The position numbers were made by a program, and so were the translations under genes. This document shows positions 1-5,309 of a stretch of DNA of 7,335 bases, in pieces. The stretch is from Fimadaptatus sp948467645. GTDB taxonomy: Bacteria; Bacillota; Clostridia; Christensenellales; Aristaeellaceae. The stretch is taken from contig CAOKFD010000103.1 of the NCBI GenBank assembly GCA_948467645.1, forward strand, positions 1-7,335. The letters are read 5' to 3'. The number at the start of each line of letters is the position of its first letter. Position 1 is the first letter of the stretch. The notes under the pieces are model-generated. The model was not told where the DNA came from, searched no databases, and saw only the letters and a list, made by a program, of their open reading frames with translations.

Positions 1-72
1 GTAACTTCCCGTATATAGCCTATCCTAAAACATTTGAACTAAGTGAGTCTTGCGGGAGAACAGCCAATCAGA

Positions 73-125
73 CTTTTCTTTGGTTCTTTCTTTTCTTCCG
101 AAAAGAAAGAACACGTTCCCCCCGT
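73..125 (-). repeat. Palindromic dispersed repeat, left copy
   Basis: A perfect 13-bp inverted repeat (83-95 with 100-112, left arm GTTCTTTCTTTTC) encloses a 4-nt loop. It is flanked by CTTTTCTTTG on one side and ACGT plus a C6 run on the other. The same unit recurs in opposite orientation at 7281-7334; only the loop and one or two bases beside the C run differ. It starts 8 nt past the cupin stop codon, so the last operon transcript would read into it. The arms are AT-rich and no U tract follows on either strand, so it is not a textbook terminator, although the hairpin could still stop transcription or protect the 3' end. The strand given is the one on which the G6 run comes first. Confidence 0.8.
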
Positions 126-133
126 CTCCCTCG

Positions 134-475
134 TCACTCCTTAACGATAACCGCGATCATCTCCAGATCAGTGTCGCCGGTGTTTTCGACGGCGTGACCG
201 TTGCCGTTGCCGGTGGAGAGGACGTCGCCGGCTTCTACGTCGTACCAGGTTTCGCCGTCGCGGACGCGGCCTTTGCCCGTCAGGAAGTAGAACATTTCGG
301 TTTCGTTTTCGTGTACGTGGTAGCCGATAGACGCGCCCGGGATTAGACGAAGCTTGCCGAATAGACGCGCTTTCGTCGGGAGTTCCGCGCTTAGATTGCG
401 AATCTCTACCTGCTTTTCGCCGCCGCGCATGTGCTCGCGTATGTCTATTGTCTGCTCTGATTTGCGTGTAATCAT
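134..475 (-). CDS. Small single-domain cupin protein
   Basis: This 113-residue protein is one beta-barrel cupin domain. Cupin motif 1 is visible as G47, H53, H55, E60 and G67 (HxH, four residues, then E). Motif 2 is visible as G83, H94 and N98, with its usual proline missing. H53, H55, E60 and H94 are the expected metal ligands, so it probably binds a divalent metal. The family covers enzymes, sugar-binding and sensor proteins, and the substrate cannot be read from the sequence. It has no signal peptide and is probably cytoplasmic. The ATG lies 7 nt after the hom stop, and its GGAG ribosome site (486-489) sits in the last codons of hom, so translation of the two is probably coupled. It is the last gene of the operon, followed by a palindromic repeat. 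The fold is near certain; the function is unknown. Confidence 0.88.
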   Translation of the reverse strand: MITRKSEQTIDIREHMRGGEKQVEIRNLSAELPTKARLFGKLRLIPGASIGYHVHENETEMFYFLTGKGRVRDGETWYDVEAGDVLSTGNGNGHAVENTGDTDLEMIAVIVKE

Positions 476-482
476 CTGTCTG

Positions 483-1739
483 TCACTCCAATTCTTCTAT
501 TCGTATTACGCTGCTTACTTCGGCTGTGTCAGGCAAAACGCCGCTTAATGCCGATTGAAGCGCATGTTCGCTCGTTTCATAGGTGGTGATTGTTGCTGTC
601 TCGCCCTCGCGATTAAACGACGCAATTTCTATGCCGCAGGTCGTGAACGCGTTGATTAGCTGGCTCACATCGGCTGAACCGCGCGCAGTCATGCGAATGT
701 AGTACCGAGAACGGAAATCGCCGCTGATGGCTGCCTCGGCATAAGCCGCGCCCAATTCCTTCGATGCACCCAAAGCCTTGGCCGCATTGATTATGTCCGA
801 CACAACCGCGCTCGCCGTGGGCATATCGCCCGCGCCACGCCCGTAGAACATCATGTCTTCCACAGCGTCGCCGGTCAGGAATATCGCGTTGTACGAGCCG
901 CTGACCGCCGCAAGAGGATGCCCGGACGGTATGAACGCCGGATGCACGCGAGCCTCAATGCCCGCAGACGTGCGCTTGGCTATCGCAAGCAGTTTAATGG
1001 TGTAACCCATGCGCTTGCCGGCTTCAATGTCATCGGCACTTATACGGGTTATGCCGTCGTGGTATATGCCGCCGAACGGCACGCGCGCGCGGAACGCCAG
1101 CGTCGCAAGTATCGACAGCTTGTATACAGCGTCCATGCCGCTCACGTCGGCAGTCGGGTCAGGTTCGGCCAAACCCAGTCGCTGCGCTTCACTGAGCGCG
1201 GGCGCGTAGTCAACTCCGTCCTTGCTCATCTGAGTGAGTATATAGTTGGTGGTGCCGTTGATTATGCCTAATACGCGGCAGAAATCATTGGCCTGAAGCG
1301 AATCCTTCACCGCGCGGATTATCGGTATGCCGCCGCCCACGCTGGCCTCGTAATACAGCCCCGCGCCGCTTTGCACGGACGCGGCGTTAAGCCGATTCCA
1401 GCCCAGCGCCAGCGCCATCTTGTTGGCCGTGACGACCGCCTTACCCGCCTTCAGCGCCCGTTCCATGTAAGTGCCCGCCGGTTCCGCGCCGCCCATGAAC
1501 TCGGCCACGATCTGTATACCCGGATTGTCGATCACATCGTCCGGGTTGGCCGTAAGCAAATCCATCGGCACAGTGTCGCGCGCCTTGCTCGCATCGCGCA
1601 CGAGTATCTTTTTAACGTTAATGCGCACGCCCTCGCGCTTCTCGATTTCGCCCGCGGTCTTTTGTATCAGCCGCCATACGCCGCCGCCTATGTTGCCGCA
1701 GCCCAAAAATCCTATCGCTACCTCGCGTACATCGCTCAT
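483..1739 (-). CDS. hom: Homoserine dehydrogenase with C-terminal ACT domain
   Basis: This enzyme reduces aspartate semialdehyde to homoserine with NAD(P)H, the branch point toward threonine and methionine. The 418 residues match the usual length of the Gram-positive type. The N-terminal Rossmann domain has the nucleotide-binding loop GFLGCGNIG (residues 10-18). The catalytic domain shows EFMGGAEPA (80-88), TANK (104-107), EASVGGGIP (131-139), NGTTNYIL (161-168) and the family signature from GLAEPDPTADV through GMDA, with K207 in the place of the catalytic lysine. An ACT domain fills about 347-418 and in this family commonly mediates feedback inhibition by threonine. GGAGG at 1747-1751 lies 7 nt before the ATG and fixes the start. 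The gene follows coaX by 23 nt and overlaps the cupin's ribosome site. No thrB or thrC is in view. Confidence 0.96.
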   Translation of the reverse strand: MSDVREVAIGFLGCGNIGGGVWRLIQKTAGEIEKREGVRINVKKILVRDASKARDTVPMDLLTANPDDVIDNPGIQIVAEFMGGAEPAGTYMERALKAGKAVVTANKMALALGWNRLNAASVQSGAGLYYEASVGGGIPIIRAVKDSLQANDFCRVLGIINGTTNYILTQMSKDGVDYAPALSEAQRLGLAEPDPTADVSGMDAVYKLSILATLAFRARVPFGGIYHDGITRISADDIEAGKRMGYTIKLLAIAKRTSAGIEARVHPAFIPSGHPLAAVSGSYNAIFLTGDAVEDMMFYGRGAGDMPTASAVVSDIINAAKALGASKELGAAYAEAAISGDFRSRYYIRMTARGSADVSQLINAFTTCGIEIASFNREGETATITTYETSEHALQSALSGVLPDTAEVSSVIRIEELE

Positions 1740-1762
1740 AGGTAATCCTCCATACTTATGCC

Positions 1763-2536
1763 TTACGCGCGCGGTTGATTGCGCTCGTAAATTATCCTGA
1801 GGCCCTTGAGTGTGAGCAGTCCGTCGATCTCGTCGATCGCGTCCGTGCCCGACGCAATCAGGCGCGACATGCCGCCCGTGGCTATTACCTTAGCGTCAGG
1901 CGCGCCCAATTCGCGCTTCATGCAGTCGATAAGATACGTCACCTGCCCGATAAAGCCGTACACCAGACCCGACTGCATGTTGGACACGGTATTGCGACCG
2001 ATCACGCTTTCGGGCTTGACCAGTTCGATCTTGGGCAGGCGGCTGGTGCGCTCGGTCAGCGCCTCGCTGGCCAGCTTTATGCCGGGGCAGATCGCGCCGC
2101 CCAGGAACTCGCCGCGCTCGGACACCACGCCGAATGTGGTCGCCGTACCAAAGTCGATGAATATGCACGGCCCGCCGTACAGCTCATACGCGGCAACGGC
2201 ATTGACTATGCGGTCGCTGCCCAGCTCGCGCGGGTTTTCATACTTCAGGTTTATACCGGTCTTTATGCCGGGCACAACCTGCATGGGCGTCTGGTTAAAG
2301 TAGTTGGAGCACATATGCTCTATGGTAAAATTAATCGTAGGCACTACCGACGACATGATTATGCCATCCACCGCCGGATCGATCTTTGAATGCGCGAACA
2401 GGTTGAGCAGCAGTATGCCGTATTCGTCGCTGCTCTTGGTTCTGTCGGTGGATATGCGCCAGTAATCGACCAGCTCCGGGCCGTTAAACACGCCGGCCTT
2501 TATATTGGTATTACCTATATCAAGCGTCAATATCAT
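1763..2536 (-). CDS. coaX: Type III pantothenate kinase
   Basis: CoaX phosphorylates pantothenate to 4'-phosphopantothenate, the first committed step of coenzyme A synthesis, in the cytoplasm. It belongs to the ASKHA fold, and the type III enzymes are known to resist feedback by CoA. The phosphate-1 loop DIGNTN (residues 6-11) comes right after the start. PRELGSDR (102-109) holds the catalytic aspartate D108. DFGTATT (128-134) is the phosphate-2 loop, followed by GGAICPG (146-152) and ATGG (219-222). The length of 257 residues is typical. A longer reading from a TTG at 2551 adds five residues, but that TTG lies in the G-rich ribosome site, and the family normally begins just before the DxGNT loop, so ATG 2536 is preferred. 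The gene sits 26 nt after the transporter gene and 23 nt before hom. Confidence 0.96.
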   Translation of the reverse strand: MILTLDIGNTNIKAGVFNGPELVDYWRISTDRTKSSDEYGILLLNLFAHSKIDPAVDGIIMSSVVPTINFTIEHMCSNYFNQTPMQVVPGIKTGINLKYENPRELGSDRIVNAVAAYELYGGPCIFIDFGTATTFGVVSERGEFLGGAICPGIKLASEALTERTSRLPKIELVKPESVIGRNTVSNMQSGLVYGFIGQVTYLIDCMKRELGAPDAKVIATGGMSRLIASGTDAIDEIDGLLTLKGLRIIYERNQPRA

Positions 2537-2562
2537 TCCGTGATTCCCCAATCGTAATTATA

Positions 2563-3177
2563 TCAGACGCGCCTGCCCTTCTGATACTTGCTCAGCGCGC
2601 CCATAACCGCGACCGACACTATGACCGAGGAGATGCACTCAAACGGGCAGTTGACCGACAGTCCCCATATTACGGCCACAGCGCCGTTAACCGCGCTTTC
2701 CTCCAGCCCCAGTATCGACGGGTCGATTTTTACATATATAGCCATCGAGCCCAGCACGAACAGCGTATTGGCCAGCGTGCCGGCAATCGCGGCCGCGCCC
2801 CATGCCAGCACGGGCTTGGACGGGCACATCTTCTTTACGCCCTTATACACAAAGTAAGTTATCGGCGCGGTCAAAAGCCGCGGCACTACCGAGATAAGCG
2901 GATTCTGGAACAGCGGCGAATAGTAGCTGGGGCGAGTAAACGCCGAGTACATGCTGCTCAGGCCAAACATGGCGCCCAGCACGCAACCTACGCCCAGCCC
3001 TTCCATAAGCGTGCCGATTATCATCGGTATGTGGTTAAACGTCATGGATATTCCGAAAAACGGAAGTGTGAATCCGATTGGCGATATGGTCAAAAGCCAT
3101 ATTATCGCGGTCAGCATTGCACACACGGTCAGTCTGCGCACCTGCGCATGGGAAGAGGTCTTCTTGGTGGTATTCAT
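2563..3177 (-). CDS. ECF transporter S component, probably for pantothenate
   Basis: This is the membrane-embedded substrate-binding subunit of an energy-coupling factor vitamin transporter; it needs a shared EcfA/EcfT module encoded elsewhere. The 204 residues form about six hydrophobic segments. The first, around 13-31, carries A20-x-x-x-A24, the small-residue motif through which S components contact EcfT. FNHIPMIIGTLMEG (47-60), GTLANTLFVLG (133-143) and NCPFE (176-180) fit the family. Specificity is inferred from context: the next gene is pantothenate kinase, and a PanT-type subunit next to coaX would make an uptake-and-trap pair. The fold alone does not exclude another vitamin. The start at 3177 is set by GGAGGG ending 6 nt upstream; an extension to 3264 would pass through that ribosome site and lacks family support. 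It is the first gene of its operon. Confidence 0.85.
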   Translation of the reverse strand: MNTTKKTSSHAQVRRLTVCAMLTAIIWLLTISPIGFTLPFFGISMTFNHIPMIIGTLMEGLGVGCVLGAMFGLSSMYSAFTRPSYYSPLFQNPLISVVPRLLTAPITYFVYKGVKKMCPSKPVLAWGAAAIAGTLANTLFVLGSMAIYVKIDPSILGLEESAVNGAVAVIWGLSVNCPFECISSVIVSVAVMGALSKYQKGRRV

Positions 3178-3276
3178 TTGTTTCCCTCCGTTCAAGTTCA
3201 TAAAAGATACCTGACGTCCGGCAAGTCCCGGAGTACGATTGCGGGTCGCGCTTAAATTATGCACGCCTGCCCCACT

Positions 3277-3305
3277 ATTATAGCCTTTTTCTCAATTCTT
3301 GAAAA
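3277..3305 (-). promoter_or_regulatory. Promoter of the transporter-coaX-hom-cupin operon
   Basis: On the minus strand TATAAT (3282-3277) is a perfect -10. With a 17-bp spacer the -35 is TTTTCA (3305-3300), a 4 of 6 match. The start would fall near 3270, leaving a leader of about 90 nt. That leader contains a short hairpin (3214-3234: TCCGG pairing with CCGGA plus two more pairs across a bulge). I could not match the leader to a known riboswitch. The weak -35 suggests dependence on a regulator. Confidence 0.6.
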
Positions 3306-3318
3306 GTAATTCTTTCAA
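3299..3318. promoter_or_regulatory. Inverted repeat joining both divergent -35 boxes
   Basis: TTGAAA (3299-3304) and TTTCAA (3313-3318) form a perfect 6-bp inverted repeat with an 8-bp spacer. One arm covers the -35 of the minus-strand promoter (3300-3305) and the other coincides with the -35 of the plus-strand promoter (3313-3318). A dimeric regulator bound here could control both directions. The operator role is inferred. In AT-rich DNA a 6-bp repeat can arise by chance. Confidence 0.35.
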
Positions 3319-3341
3319 TTTTTTACGTCAAATGCTATAAT
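3313..3341 (+). promoter_or_regulatory. Extended -10 promoter of the VOC gene
   Basis: TATAAT at 3336-3341 is preceded by TGC (3333-3335), an extended -10. The -35 at 17 bp spacing is only TTTCAA (3313-3318). The expected start near 3348 gives a leader of about 65 nt before the ATG at 3413. Together with the minus-strand -10 it forms an 8-bp inverted repeat (GCTATAAT at 3334-3341 against 3277-3284), so the two promoters stand back to back. Confidence 0.7.
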
Positions 3342-3351
3342 GATTAAGCAA

Positions 3352-3373
3352 GCGCACGAATTTTTCCGTGCGT
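3352..3373 (+). other. Hairpin at the 5' end of the VOC transcript
   Basis: CGCACG (3353-3358) pairs with CGTGCG (3367-3372), with a possible G-U pair outside and an 8-nt loop. It would begin within a few bases of the predicted transcription start, a position where hairpins often protect mRNA from 5' decay. No T run follows closely enough to make it a clear attenuator. Confidence 0.3.
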
Positions 3374-3412
3374 GAACGTGGACAAAAGACTTTTTATGAG
3401 GAGGAAAACATC

Positions 3413-3817
3413 ATGGCTAAGGGTCTTACCGGGCTTGCGCACATCGGCGTAAGGGTATCCGACATGAAGCGTTCTCTCGAATTTTACGTAAACGAGCTGG
3501 GCATGGAGCTGGTCGATTACTACGATCGCGGCGGCACGCTGCTGGGCTTTGTGCAGGCGGGCACCTGTATTCTTGAGCTGATCTGCAGCCCCAAGGTGGA
3601 CGTTTCCGCACTGAAGGCCGGTCAGGTCGATCACGTCTGTCTTGAGTGCGACGACATCGACGAGTACATGAAGCGCCTTGAGGGCAAGGTCGAGGTCGTC
3701 TCCCCCATCGGCACCATGCCCGACATGTTCGGCGGCGCGAAGAACGTATTCTTCCTGGGGCCGGACGGCGAGCGCATCGAGCTGTTCCAGTACCTGACCA
3801 AGAAGACCCGCGTATAA
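3413..3817 (+). CDS. VOC-family (glyoxalase I-like) metalloprotein
   Basis: This 134-residue protein belongs to the vicinal oxygen chelate superfamily: two beta-alpha-beta-beta-beta modules (about 6-57 and 71-126) forming one metal site. The four ligand positions of glyoxalase I are all present as H10, E55, H74 and E123, with spacing close to bacterial glyoxalase I. That would allow lactoylglutathione lyase-type chemistry on methylglyoxal adducts. Related proteins of this size include methylmalonyl-CoA epimerase and dioxygenases, and many Clostridia lack glutathione, so the substrate is left open. AGGAGG (3399-3404) lies 8 nt before ATG 3413; an ATG-less extension to 3368 would run through that site. 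It is the only plus-strand gene, with its own promoter and terminator. It has no signal peptide and should be cytoplasmic. Confidence 0.87.
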   Translation: MAKGLTGLAHIGVRVSDMKRSLEFYVNELGMELVDYYDRGGTLLGFVQAGTCILELICSPKVDVSALKAGQVDHVCLECDDIDEYMKRLEGKVEVVSPIGTMPDMFGGAKNVFFLGPDGERIELFQYLTKKTRV

Positions 3818-3823
3818 CATTAA

Positions 3824-3852
3824 AAGCGCCGGAGCATATCGCCCCGGCGCTT
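3824..3852. terminator. Bidirectional intrinsic terminator
   Basis: AAGCGCCGG (3824-3832) pairs perfectly with CCGGCGCTT (3844-3852) around an 11-nt loop. On the plus strand TTCTTT ends the hairpin, 7 nt past the VOC stop. On the minus strand the hairpin ends in TTTTAATG, so it also serves the convergent secreted-protein operon, whose last stop codon lies 15 bp away. Confidence 0.88.
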
Positions 3853-3866
3853 CTTTATCGTTTGGG

Positions 3867-4361
3867 TTATTCGGTCATTGCCTCGGCCAAAGTCCTGTCG
3901 AGTATGTTTTCGACTACAACACCCTCGCACCAGTTATAATCGAAGGTGCGTGCGCGTATGTCGTCAAACGTCGGGCAGGTTTCCATAGTGCCGTCGGCGC
4001 ACACGCCTATTGCTACGTTATAGCTATACGGCATAGGACTAGCGCCATACGTATAGGCATACTCCATAAAGTACACGCGCCCAAAATCGCCATAGCTTTC
4101 ATTGAAGCGGTCGAGATACTTGGAATCGGCCATACCCTCTTGGCTGGCCGCAACGTCCATCACGTAGGCCGTGCGCAGATAAAAAGGTATACCGTTTTCC
4201 TTATCTTCAAGCGTAATGTTGTTGTCATCGACATACTGCTGTACTGCATCGATTTCGGCAGGCACAGAATCTGCGCATGCCACATTCAAACTTACTGTCA
4301 TGAGCACCAGTGCCAACAACCCAACAATAAATCTGCGCTCAATATGAAAAAGGCATTTCAT
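3867..4361 (-). CDS. Exported protein of unknown function, 164 residues
   Basis: I do not recognise a family. The N-terminus has basic residues (H6, R9, R10), a hydrophobic core (about 11-26) and an AxA site (A28-C29-A30), so signal peptidase I would cut before D31. C29 is not in a proper lipobox, so a lipoprotein is less likely. The mature part of about 134 residues is acidic. It contains an aromatic stretch (Y90 to Y114, many Tyr, Phe and Met) and three cysteines (C121, C129, C145), two of which could pair outside the cell. The ATG lies 15 nt after the upstream stop, and that TAG overlaps the ribosome site GGAG (4374-4377), so it is probably translated together with the upstream secreted protein. 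It may act with that partner, but this rests on position only. It ends at the shared terminator. Confidence 0.75.
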   Translation of the reverse strand: MKCLFHIERRFIVGLLALVLMTVSLNVACADSVPAEIDAVQQYVDDNNITLEDKENGIPFYLRTAYVMDVAASQEGMADSKYLDRFNESYGDFGRVYFMEYAYTYGASPMPYSYNVAIGVCADGTMETCPTFDDIRARTFDYNWCEGVVVENILDRTLAEAMTE

Positions 4362-4376
4362 TTATTTTTTCCACTC

Positions 4377-5081
4377 CTATATCAGTTCAATAGAAAACTC
4401 ACTAGAGGTAGACTCGGACGAAAAATCTCCTGTTGCCAGCTTTCTTTTATACTTAAAAGTGCCATATGCAGTTATGTTTCCACCATCTTGTGAGTAATAG
4501 TAGCTAGTGCCATAGCTTTTGCTATAACTCTTTCCAGATACTGCGCTACTTATTGAGTATGATCTATCGCCTGTGCTATGAATGCCAGCTCTATTACCAT
4601 TACTATCAAACACCGGGCCATCAGCGCCGCCATGTAGTGACATACTCGTCAATTTAAATTGACTATCCAGTTCTGTCACTTTAAAGCTGTATGTCGTTGG
4701 CTTATACGTTTTAATGCCATTGAACGTCTTCGTATCATAGCTTATTGTGCCATTCCATCTAAACGCGCTCGAAACTAATGTTCCGTTTTCGCTTATGTTG
4801 CCTGATGTCCTCATTCCATTTGACTTGGGTATAGGCACCATATTTCCATCTTCATCAAATCCAAGATCAATGGACATATCAACGACGTATCCAGCTCCAC
4901 TCGTCTGTCTTTTTACTATATTCGCATTGTTCTCATTTATTACAAATTGACTATCACCAATTTTGAGGTAATAATCAGTCGGTCGCATCGTCATTTCCAC
5001 ATCTGCCAAGCATGTTGCCGGTATCAACGCCATTATAATTACTACGCATACCATCAGGTACATTTTCCTAATGTTCTTCAT
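4377..5081 (-). CDS. Exported Ser/Tyr/Thr-rich protein, 234 residues
   Basis: No family is recognised. A signal peptide is clear: K2, R5 and K6, a hydrophobic core (about 7-22), and likely cleavage after A26. The mature protein has no cysteine. It is rich in Ser, Thr, Gly, Tyr and Asn, with alternating polar and aromatic residues that suggest beta structure. The region 174-200 is especially dense in Ser and Tyr. No anchor, LPxTG motif or catalytic signature is visible, so it should be released or loosely wall-bound. Codon choice is clearly more AT-rich than in coaX, hom or ppx, which points to recent acquisition or relaxed selection. The start is unusual: the good AGGAGG lies 20 nt away because of a 10-bp duplication, and a short leader ORF fills the gap. 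The upstream promoter is near consensus. A second exported protein follows 15 nt downstream. Confidence 0.75.
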   Translation of the reverse strand: MKNIRKMYLMVCVVIIMALIPATCLADVEMTMRPTDYYLKIGDSQFVINENNANIVKRQTSGAGYVVDMSIDLGFDEDGNMVPIPKSNGMRTSGNISENGTLVSSAFRWNGTISYDTKTFNGIKTYKPTTYSFKVTELDSQFKLTSMSLHGGADGPVFDSNGNRAGIHSTGDRSYSISSAVSGKSYSKSYGTSYYYSQDGGNITAYGTFKYKRKLATGDFSSESTSSEFSIELI

Positions 5082-5094
5082 TATATGACTTCAT
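5068..5094 (-). CDS. Possible 8-codon leader ORF overlapping the secreted-protein start
   Basis: An ATG at 5094 lies 7 nt after AGGAGG (5107-5102), ideal spacing. It reads MKSYNEEH and then TAG. It is out of frame with the main gene and ends 11 nt inside it. The true start at 5081 has no ribosome site of its own at normal distance, so ribosomes ending at 5068 could step back and restart. It could also be a by-product of the duplication with no role. Confidence 0.35.
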   Translation of the reverse strand: MKSYNEEH

Positions 5095-5102
5095 ATGACT
5101 TC
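5083..5102. repeat. 10-bp tandem duplication between ribosome site and start
   Basis: ATATGACTTC occurs twice head to tail (5083-5092 and 5093-5102). With one unit removed, AGGAGG would stand 10 nt before the ATG at 5081, close to normal. The duplication doubles that distance and creates the leader ATG. This looks like a slippage event that changes expression. Confidence 0.8.
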
Positions 5103-5182
5103 CTCCTAATGCAGCATTCTAGTTCTTAGCAATCATGTGTTCTTTTTAATTCAATGGAATCACCCTCCTACTTTCAGTCATC

Positions 5183-5211
5183 ATTTTAGCAGTTATGATA
5201 CTATTTGTCAA
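5183..5211 (-). promoter_or_regulatory. Near-consensus promoter of the secreted-protein operon
   Basis: On the minus strand a perfect TTGACA (5211-5206), a 17-bp spacer and TAAAAT (5188-5183) preceded by TGC give an extended -10 sigma-A promoter. Upstream, A/T tracts with a 10-bp direct repeat (AATATTTTTA at 5210-5219 and 5235-5244) resemble an UP element. The start would be near 5176, with a leader of about 95 nt. This is the strongest promoter in the window. Confidence 0.82.
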
Positions 5212-5278
5212 TATTTTTATTATTTTCGCATTGAAATATTTTTACCTTCCGCAATTTGCAATTTTACAAATATAGTTA

Positions 5279-5305
5279 AAGGCTGAATGTATCACATTCA
5301 GCCTT
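5279..5305 (-). terminator. Terminator of the yabP-yabQ-divIC-ppx operon
   Basis: A perfect 12-bp stem (AAGGCTGAATGT pairing with ACATTCAGCCTT) with a 3-nt loop begins 4 nt past the ppx stop. On the minus strand it runs into TTTAACTATATTTG, a modest U-rich tail. It separates the housekeeping operon from the AT-rich secreted-protein operon. Confidence 0.8.
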
Positions 5306-5309
5306 ATCC

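Noticed and set aside
1..72. Possible outward promoter on the minus strand (TATATA at 12-17)
   Set aside because: No acceptable -35 at 16-18 bp spacing, and the downstream gene is out of view.
50..346. Plus-strand open frame of 98 residues overlapping the left repeat and the cupin
   Set aside because: It reads through the palindromic repeat and the antisense of the cupin, is low in complexity and has no ribosome site.
918..2389. Long plus-strand open frames opposite hom and coaX (for example 1775-2389)
   Set aside because: They are antisense shadows of strongly supported genes, favoured by high GC. Their translations are rich in Arg, His and Ala with no family pattern, and no ribosome site fits.
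3178..3270. Riboswitch in the leader of the transporter operon
   Set aside because: A short hairpin (3214-3234) is visible, but I cannot match the leader to any known riboswitch core, and no terminator or anti-terminator pair is evident.
3344..3820. Minus-strand open frame of 158 residues across the VOC gene
   Set aside because: It is antisense to a gene with all four VOC metal ligands, a promoter, a ribosome site and a terminator.
4377..4940. Calcium-binding loops in the secreted protein (D76-x-D78-x-N80 and D159-x-N161-x-N163)
   Set aside because: The loops lack the remaining ligands of EF-hand, dockerin or Excalibur motifs, and short D/N/G turns are common in beta-rich secreted proteins.
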